A stretch of 64,000 nt of DNA from PHAA01 sp964457945 (lineage in GTDB: Bacteria > Bacillota > Syntrophomonadia > Syntrophomonadales > Syntrophomonadaceae), in NCBI GenBank assembly GCA_964457945.1, contig CAYWFX010000002.1, positions 1 to 64,000 on the forward strand, written 5' to 3'. The position numbers and the translations under genes were made by a program. How positions within the stretch are numbered: the stretch's first letter is position 1; the number at the start of each line of letters is the position of its first letter. The notes beneath the pieces are model-generated. The model worked only from the letters and a program-made list of their open reading frames with translations. It was not told the origin of the DNA and made no database searches. This document shows, piece by piece, positions 58,568 through 64,000 of this stretch.

Positions 58568-59464
58568 CTACTTAGCTAAACCTGCCGCTTTATGAACCGC
58601 TGCCTGGTGAGCAGGATCGAGATTGTCAGTTCCGTGAGTTCTACTGTTAAGAAAATGAATGCAAAAATGCCCTGGGAAATTGTTGTCCCAAATGCTCCGG
58701 TCTCCATGGGGCATACCATTTTGCGAGGCTGCAAATACTCGACCGTTAACTGATACCAGAATGGCTCGGCGAGCCCAACTCCATTCTGCACCATAAATCT
58801 TCAGCATAGTGGCGGTATCAGCAGCCGTCAGGGGCTGACAATCCGCATGCTTGCTGCCGCCTTTACGAACTACCTGGAATTTCAGGCCGGTATCAAGATC
58901 AGTAATAGTGGCCACATCACCAATCGCAAATACCTTACTTGCTACTGTCCACCAATCCGCCATCTCTCCATAACGATTGTTAGCTCTGGAAGGCTCTGCA
59001 GAACTAACTCTATCAGGCATGAGCAAGCGAAGCCCGGGCGGTAAGATCCAAGAGCTAATTCCGTTTTTTTGCATGATGGCCGATACTGTCGTGCCATACT
59101 TTAAGGCTACTGCCTCCAGGCTATCGCCCCATTTGAGCACATAGCTAACCCCGTTCAGTTCTTCATTCAGAACTGTTCTCGTATTTTGGCCAACAACCCC
59201 ATCCGCAGGAAGTCCTTTAGCCTTCTGAAATCCCAGCACAGCATTGTATGTATTCTGACCAAAAATGCCATCTGCACCATATGTATCAAAACCCAGTGTA
59301 CCCAAATCCGCCTGTAGACTTTTTACATCGTCTCCCCTACAACCCCAATCCAGGTTTCTAGCCGTGCTAGCCATAACTTGTCCACCCACGGCGGCTATGC
59401 TCAGACATAGAATTGCAGCTGCCAGCAATATAAAGACCGACGCCTTGACTATTTTAATTCTCAA
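58568..59464 (-). CDS. Exported peptidoglycan-binding protein with LysM-like module
   Basis: This 298-residue protein has a signal peptide (residues 1-32). A PG_binding_1 domain follows at about 40-100 (GCRGDDVKSLQADLGTLGF, DGIFGQNTYNAVLGFQKAKGL). A LysM-like stretch lies near 108-150 (YVLKWGDSLEAVALKYGTTVSAIMQKNGI). The C-terminal domain of about 120 residues contains GGSKHADCQPLTAADT, WSWARRAI and FPGHFCIHFLNSRTHGT. The last part holds His and Cys in an order (GHFC-x-HF-x3-S-x2-H) that looks catalytic or metal-binding. I recall this domain in Firmicutes cell-wall proteins but know no proven activity. It is a single gene between two terminators. Confidence 0.88.
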   Translation of the reverse strand: MRIKIVKASVFILLAAAILCLSIAAVGGQVMASTARNLDWGCRGDDVKSLQADLGTLGFDTYGADGIFGQNTYNAVLGFQKAKGLPADGVVGQNTRTVLNEELNGVSYVLKWGDSLEAVALKYGTTVSAIMQKNGISSWILPPGLRLLMPDRVSSAEPSRANNRYGEMADWWTVASKVFAIGDVATITDLDTGLKFQVVRKGGSKHADCQPLTAADTATMLKIYGAEWSWARRAILVSVNGRVFAASQNGMPHGDRSIWDNNFPGHFCIHFLNSRTHGTDNLDPAHQAAVHKAAGLAK

Positions 59465-59657
59465 CTATAAATCACTTCCCTTCCAAAATATAATTTTACC
59501 TATCTAAATTTTATCTTTTTCGACAATCAATAGACAAATTACCTGTATCGCTTTTAACAGGCATGTCCCTATCTAATCAAGCATTAGCTGGTAGTCCTCA
59601 TAAGATTTGGTTTAATTCTTTCCAGTTAAACATAGATGGCATATTATTCCCGGGCAG

Positions 59658-59691
59658 AAAAGAATAAAGGAGCCCTAACTTAGGGCTCCCG
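59658..59691 (-). terminator. Terminator after ppdK
   Basis: On the minus strand GGGAGCCCTAA and TTAGGGCTCC form a long GC-rich stem followed by TTTATTCTTTT. Confidence 0.92.
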
Positions 59692-59712
59692 GATAATTCC
59701 TTAAATAATGAA

Positions 59713-62358
59713 CTAGCGGTTATTAATTTGTGCCTGGGCTGCTGCCAGACGGGCAATGGGAATTCTATAGGGGGAACAACTTACATAATCCAAGCCTATT
59801 AGATGGCAGAATTCTATCGAGCTGGGCTCGCCCCCATGCTCCCCGCATATCCCCATAAGTATACCCGGTTTCGTCCCCCGTGCCTTTTCCACAGCCATTT
59901 TCATAAGGAAACCCACACCCTTACGATCAAGTACCGCAAAGGGATTATCTTTCATGACCTTTTTCTCCAGATAAACAGGAATAAACTTGCTTTCAGCATC
60001 ATCCCGGCTGAAACCCAGAGTGGTTTGGGTTAAGTCATTGGTCCCGAAGGAAAAGAACTCAGCCTGCTGGGCAATTTCATCCGCCATAACACAGGCCCGG
60101 GGAAGTTCCAGCATCGTTCCCAGAACAAAATCCAGTTCATACCCACAGGTCTTCTTGACGTCTTCATAGACCGCCAGAATATCATCCTTGAGTAAAGAGA
60201 ATTCCATCAGATCCATAACTAAAGGGATTTCTATTTCAGCAAACGTATCTATTCCCTCAGTCTTTAGCCTGCACATCGCTCCAAAAATAGCCCGAGCCTG
60301 CATGATATATATCTCTGGGTAGGTTAAACCTAACCGACATCCGCGATGACCGAGCATGGGGTTGGCTTCCGAAAGTTTGTGTATCTTCTTGAGAAGTTCT
60401 TCTTTTTCAAATATGTCGTATTTACTGGAATTACGATGTTTCATTTCTGCGATTTCCAGCATTAATGCTTCATGATCAGGTAAGAATTCATGCAGAGGAG
60501 GATCCAGTAAACGAATGGTAACCGGGAATGGTGCCATCGCTTTTAATATGCCATAAAAGTCATCCCTCTGGAAGGGCAAAAGCTTGGCCAAGGCGATTTC
60601 CCGGTCAGCCAGATTTTCTGCTAATATCATTTCCTGCATAATGGGTAAGCGTTCTTGAGCCATAAACATATGCTCAGTACGGCACAGACCGATACCTTCC
60701 GCTCCAAACTCCCTAGCCCTAACGGCATCCTCAGGTGTATCGGCATTCGCCCTCACCGCCAACCTCTTGATACCATTGGCCCAATTAAGAAGGGTCTCAA
60801 ATTCATCTGATAGGGTAGGTTCTATCATGGCTACTTCGCCCAGCATTACTTTACCGGTAGCACCATCCAGGGTAATAATATCTCCTTCTTTAACTAGCAC
60901 ACCGTTTACACTGAAGGTTTTGCCAGCGGAATCTATTTTAATGCTTTCACAGCCACAAACACAGGGCTTGCCCATACCGCGAGCAACCACAGCAGCATGA
61001 GAAGTCATCCCCCCCCGGGCGGTAAGTACTCCTTGCGAGTGTACAATTCCATGTATATCATCAGGGGCAGTCTCATTACGTACCAGGACTACTTTTTCTC
61101 CGGCTTCTGCCATTTTCTCAGCCAAATCAGATTCAAACACCACTTTGCCACAAGCTGCCCCTGGAGAAGCAGGCAGGCCCTGAGCAATAGGCTTTAATTG
61201 GACTGAGTTATCAATCTGTCTATGTAAAAGCTGATCAATCTGCTCGGGGTCAACCCGCATTAAAGCCTCTTCTTTACTGATCAGCCCTTCGTTTACCATA
61301 TCCACAGCTATTTTCACGGCTGCTTTAGCAGTCCTTTTACCTGTTCTGGTCTGCAGCATATAGAGTTTGCTCTTTTCTACGGTAAACTCAATATCTTGCA
61401 TATCCCGGTAGTGCTTCTCCAAGTTGGTACAGGTATCAACAAACTGTTGATAAACCGCAGGCAAGCCTTCTTTCAATTGGGAAATGGGTAAAGGGGTTCT
61501 AATTCCCGCTACTACATCCTCGCCCTGAGCGTTAACCAAAAACTCTCCATATAGTTCCCGTTCTCCGGTTGATGGACTGCGGGTGAAAGCCACGCCGGTT
61601 CCGCAATCTTCCCCCAGATTTCCAAAGGCCATACATTGAATGTTTACTGCTGTCCCCAGATCGTCAGATATTTTACTGATGCGCCGATAAACGATAGCTC
61701 TCTGGTTATTCCAGGAACTAAATACTGCCTTAATAGCCATGATAAGTTGTTCTCTCACATCCAGGGGGAAGTTGAAACCTTTCTCTTGATTCACTAAGCC
61801 CTTGTATTCTCCTATGATTTCCTTGAGCTCTACGGCCGGAATTTCATAATCAAAAATCAATCCTAATTTACGTTTATGTTTTTCTACTATTTCTTCAAAG
61901 TTGGAATGATCTATCTCTAGAACCACATCGCTAAACATTTGAATAAAGCGGCGGTAGCAGTCGTAAGCAAATCTTTCATCTCCCGATAGAGTGGCCAGTC
62001 CCTGCACGGATTCATCATTCAGACCCAGGTTTAATATGGTATCCATCATACCTGGCATAGAAACAGCGGCACCAGACCTTACTGAAACAAGTAGTGGGTT
62101 ATCCTTATCACCAAATTGCTTGCCGGTTTTCTGCTCCAGTTTACCTAAAGCGCTAAAGGCATCTTCCAACATTCCGGGTGGAAACTCCTGGTTTAGAGCC
62201 AGATATTCATTACAAGCTTCAGCGGTAATGGTAAAGCCAGGCGGAACAGGCAAACCTATTCTGGTCATTTCAGCCAGATTAGCACCTTTTCCTCCCAATA
62301 CCATTTTCATTTCCGATCTTCCTTCTTCGAATAAATAAATGAATTTCTTACTAGACAT
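59713..62358 (-). CDS. ppdK: Pyruvate, phosphate dikinase
   Basis: PPDK interconverts pyruvate, ATP and phosphate with PEP, AMP and pyrophosphate. The 881-residue enzyme has the ATP-grasp start GGKGANLAEMTRIGLPVPPGFTI, the swivelling domain with phospho-His in GGMTSHAAVVARGMGKPC (the Thr next to it is the regulatory site), and the PEP barrel with GLCRTEHMF, GHRGCRLG, SFGTNDLTQ and CGEHGGEPSS. AGGAGG precedes the ATG, and the start overlaps the regulator gene by 8 nt. Confidence 0.98.
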   Translation of the reverse strand: MSSKKFIYLFEEGRSEMKMVLGGKGANLAEMTRIGLPVPPGFTITAEACNEYLALNQEFPPGMLEDAFSALGKLEQKTGKQFGDKDNPLLVSVRSGAAVSMPGMMDTILNLGLNDESVQGLATLSGDERFAYDCYRRFIQMFSDVVLEIDHSNFEEIVEKHKRKLGLIFDYEIPAVELKEIIGEYKGLVNQEKGFNFPLDVREQLIMAIKAVFSSWNNQRAIVYRRISKISDDLGTAVNIQCMAFGNLGEDCGTGVAFTRSPSTGERELYGEFLVNAQGEDVVAGIRTPLPISQLKEGLPAVYQQFVDTCTNLEKHYRDMQDIEFTVEKSKLYMLQTRTGKRTAKAAVKIAVDMVNEGLISKEEALMRVDPEQIDQLLHRQIDNSVQLKPIAQGLPASPGAACGKVVFESDLAEKMAEAGEKVVLVRNETAPDDIHGIVHSQGVLTARGGMTSHAAVVARGMGKPCVCGCESIKIDSAGKTFSVNGVLVKEGDIITLDGATGKVMLGEVAMIEPTLSDEFETLLNWANGIKRLAVRANADTPEDAVRAREFGAEGIGLCRTEHMFMAQERLPIMQEMILAENLADREIALAKLLPFQRDDFYGILKAMAPFPVTIRLLDPPLHEFLPDHEALMLEIAEMKHRNSSKYDIFEKEELLKKIHKLSEANPMLGHRGCRLGLTYPEIYIMQARAIFGAMCRLKTEGIDTFAEIEIPLVMDLMEFSLLKDDILAVYEDVKKTCGYELDFVLGTMLELPRACVMADEIAQQAEFFSFGTNDLTQTTLGFSRDDAESKFIPVYLEKKVMKDNPFAVLDRKGVGFLMKMAVEKARGTKPGILMGICGEHGGEPSSIEFCHLIGLDYVSCSPYRIPIARLAAAQAQINNR

Positions 62359-63172
62359 TGCTTAACCTCCTATAGTAGATTTCCAGTATTTTGCTGGCCG
62401 TTTCCTCCACAGCACGATTAGTTACATCGATGACAGGACAACCAAGTCTCTTCATCAATTTGTCTGCAAATTCCAACTCTTCCAGAATGCGTTCGAAATT
62501 GGCATAGTTGGCCTGTCCGGTTAGACCTAGCGTTTTTAGACGTTCGGTACGAATATTATTCAATAACTCCGGCTTAATAACCAGCCCAATTACCTTGCCT
62601 CGCTCCACCTTAAAGAGTTCCTCGGGAGGTGCAACTTCAGGTACCAGAGGCACATTGGCTACTTTTATGCGTTTGTGAGCCAGGTACATGGATAGGGGCG
62701 TTTTGGAAGTTCTTGAAACACCTACCAGCACAATATCCGCCTGTGCAATTCCCCGCGGGTCTTTGCCATCGTCATATCGTACTGCAAATTCAACCGCCTC
62801 AACCCGTCGATAATACATTTCATCCACTTTACGCAACAGCCCGGGTTCCCTCTTAGGTATCAGATGGCTGGCCTGCTCAAATGCAGAAATTATTGGCCCT
62901 AATATATCAACACATACTACCCCCGCCTTGTCAGCCTCCTGCCTTAGGAATTGTGCCAGGTCATCCAGAACCAGGGTATAGGCAATCATGAAATGGTTCT
63001 CAACTGCCTGGTGTACCACTTCCTCCAAGGTAGCTTCATCAGATATATTAGGAATTTGCCTTATTTCCATAGCCCCGGAGTTAAACTGACTGGCTGCGGC
63101 TCTGACTACCATTTCTGCCGTCTCGCCAATGGAGTCGGATACAATAAAAACTCCTGGTAAATGATTTGTCAA
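62351..63172 (-). CDS. PPDK regulatory protein (kinase/pyrophosphorylase)
   Basis: This 273-residue DUF299-family protein phosphorylates PPDK on the Thr beside the catalytic His using ADP and reverses this with phosphate. It has SDSIGETAEMVVRAA near the N-terminus, the P-loop-like VGVSRTSKTPLSMYLA and GLVIKPELLNNIR. The start is TTG 63172, with GGGGG about 13 nt ahead. It lies between the CcpN-like gene and ppdK, the classic order. Confidence 0.95.
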   Translation of the reverse strand: MTNHLPGVFIVSDSIGETAEMVVRAAASQFNSGAMEIRQIPNISDEATLEEVVHQAVENHFMIAYTLVLDDLAQFLRQEADKAGVVCVDILGPIISAFEQASHLIPKREPGLLRKVDEMYYRRVEAVEFAVRYDDGKDPRGIAQADIVLVGVSRTSKTPLSMYLAHKRIKVANVPLVPEVAPPEELFKVERGKVIGLVIKPELLNNIRTERLKTLGLTGQANYANFERILEELEFADKLMKRLGCPVIDVTNRAVEETASKILEIYYRRLSNV

Positions 63173-63193
63173 AATCCAAAAACCCCCTTTTGT

Positions 63194-63841
63194 CTATTTA
63201 TGGGCCAGATCCAAAAATAATCGGGCAATGTTCGTCTTGGTAATTCTACCCACCACCTCAAACTTTTCCTCGCCTGGAGCACATATGAAGCATTTTACCA
63301 CCGGCAGACAATCCACCTCGTGCTCCACAATCGTCTTCACTGCTGCCACTACTGTATCCTCTCCAGCAACTGTGATTACATTAGGCATTCGAGTCATTAT
63401 AACGCTTACCGGTACCTTGTGGATATCCGCTTTCCCCAAAGTGGTTTTCAATAAATCTTTTCGTGACACCAGACCCGCTAAGTAATTGTCACTATCAACT
63501 ACAAAAATCGTTCCAGTATCCTCCATAAACAATGTCACAATAGCATCATAAATGCTGCACTTTTCCTTCACCACCACGGCCATTGACATAATATCCTTAA
63601 TCCGATACATGTTAAGAATTTTCTTGATTTCATTGTGAGCTCCATCATTTTTATAGGTATAACCCACCCGTGGTTTAGCTTCCAAGTAACCTGACATGGT
63701 CAAAACAGCCAGATCCGGACGTAGAGCTGCCCGGGTAACTTCTAGTAAATCGGCTATATTTTCACCGGTAATCGGCCCCTGGTTCTTGACGATTTCTAGT
63801 ATCTTTCCCTGGCGTTCATTCAGTTCGATTATTTTCACCAC
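63194..63841 (-). CDS. CcpN-like transcriptional regulator (HTH plus CBS pair)
   Basis: This 215-residue protein has an N-terminal HTH (residues 5-60, GKILEIVKNQGPITGENIADLLEVTRAALRPDLAVL in full) followed by two CBS domains (about 80-135 and 145-210; LAGLVSRKDLLKTTLGK, VVGRITKTNIARLF). CcpN of Bacillus represses gluconeogenic genes and senses nucleotides through its CBS pair. Here it leads the operon with the PPDK regulator and ppdK, so it likely tunes PEP formation. The start is GTG 63841. Confidence 0.92.
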   Translation of the reverse strand: MVKIIELNERQGKILEIVKNQGPITGENIADLLEVTRAALRPDLAVLTMSGYLEAKPRVGYTYKNDGAHNEIKKILNMYRIKDIMSMAVVVKEKCSIYDAIVTLFMEDTGTIFVVDSDNYLAGLVSRKDLLKTTLGKADIHKVPVSVIMTRMPNVITVAGEDTVVAAVKTIVEHEVDCLPVVKCFICAPGEEKFEVVGRITKTNIARLFLDLAHK

Positions 63842-64000
63842 CCAATTATGCTATACTATTTAGGTAAAATAGCTCTAATTATTATACTATATAGATTAAA
63901 AAAATCCTATTGGGAACGAAGATTTTTATGGCATAACTTTACTGAAATCTGCCAGGCAATTACACAAACCGACAATGGCCTTTAATATTCCCAACCGAGC
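63842..64000. other. AT-rich leader of the CcpN-like operon
   Basis: ATAGTATA occurs twice on the minus strand (near 63852 and 63885), the upstream one within TAGTATAAT, a good -10. They may be a promoter and an operator, but I cannot fix the -35. The right end of the window shows no gene. Confidence 0.35.

Overview
The window reads as the chromosome of an anaerobic, low-to-mid GC Firmicute of the Clostridia, most likely a syntrophic fatty-acid oxidiser of the Syntrophomonas type. The reasons are two acyl-CoA dehydrogenases, two CoA-transferases of the acetate/butyrate kind, a dienoyl-CoA-reductase-like flavoprotein, a CoA-disulfide reductase, several S-layer-homology (SLH) proteins, Bacillus/Clostridium-type housekeeping order (ylxM-ffh-rpsP-khpA-rimM-trmD-rplS-rbgA; dgt-dnaG-rpoD; ccpN-like/PPDK-regulator/ppdK), and strong Shine-Dalgarno sites that often precede TTG or GTG starts. 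The species name is inference; no search was possible.

Layout. 1-2.7 kb: 5' part of an SLH gene, a decayed comM-like fragment, a large stem-loop and an HD-GYP phosphodiesterase gene. 2.7-10.8 kb: CoA-transferase, two acyl-CoA dehydrogenases and a nitronate-monooxygenase-like flavoprotein in one minus-strand operon, with a sigma-54 promoter in front and a sigma-54 activator gene immediately upstream. 10.9-19 kb: an SLH protein with a beta-propeller partner, a DUF1003 protein and a MacA/MacB-like exporter. 19-23 kb: a KimA-like permease and a membrane-bound metallophosphoesterase, with degenerate repeats on both sides. 23.3-31 kb: a TPP-riboswitch-controlled thiamine operon (thiDE, thiC, thiamine-binding protein, ABC permease, thiM, HAD phosphatase, lipoprotein, ABC ATPase). 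31-35.7 kb: folD, yraN, an FlhB-C-terminal-like protein, a FliK-like protein and rnhB. 35.7-41.3 kb: an oxidoreductase/CoA module (OYE-type flavoprotein, second CoA-transferase with its own sigma-54 promoter, CoA-disulfide reductase) that separates rnhB from rbgA. 41.4-47.1 kb: ribosome/SRP/tRNA-modification superoperon. 47.2-53.7 kb: degV, a small exported protein, a REP-associated tyrosine transposase (RAYT) with REP-like repeats, a giant SLH protein and a degV relic. 53.8-54.3 kb: four tRNA genes under two strong promoters. 54.3-64 kb: rpoD, dnaG, dgt, a peptidoglycan-binding exported protein, ppdK and its regulators.

How it fits together. The clearest regulatory theme is sigma-54: both CoA-transferase genes have a -24/-12 element with correct spacing, and each has a symmetric element upstream where an activator could bind. 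An activator with GAF, AAA+ and Fis-type HTH domains is encoded next to the first operon. This suggests substrate-controlled expression of fatty-acid activation and oxidation. The second theme is a dispersed repeat family (cores resembling GAACCGTCCCC and GGGGACA) found between genes over much of the window. It is densest around the RAYT gene and in two places supplies the stop codon of a gene. The thiamine operon makes or salvages the pyrimidine half and salvages the thiazole half; no thiazole-synthesis genes are present here.
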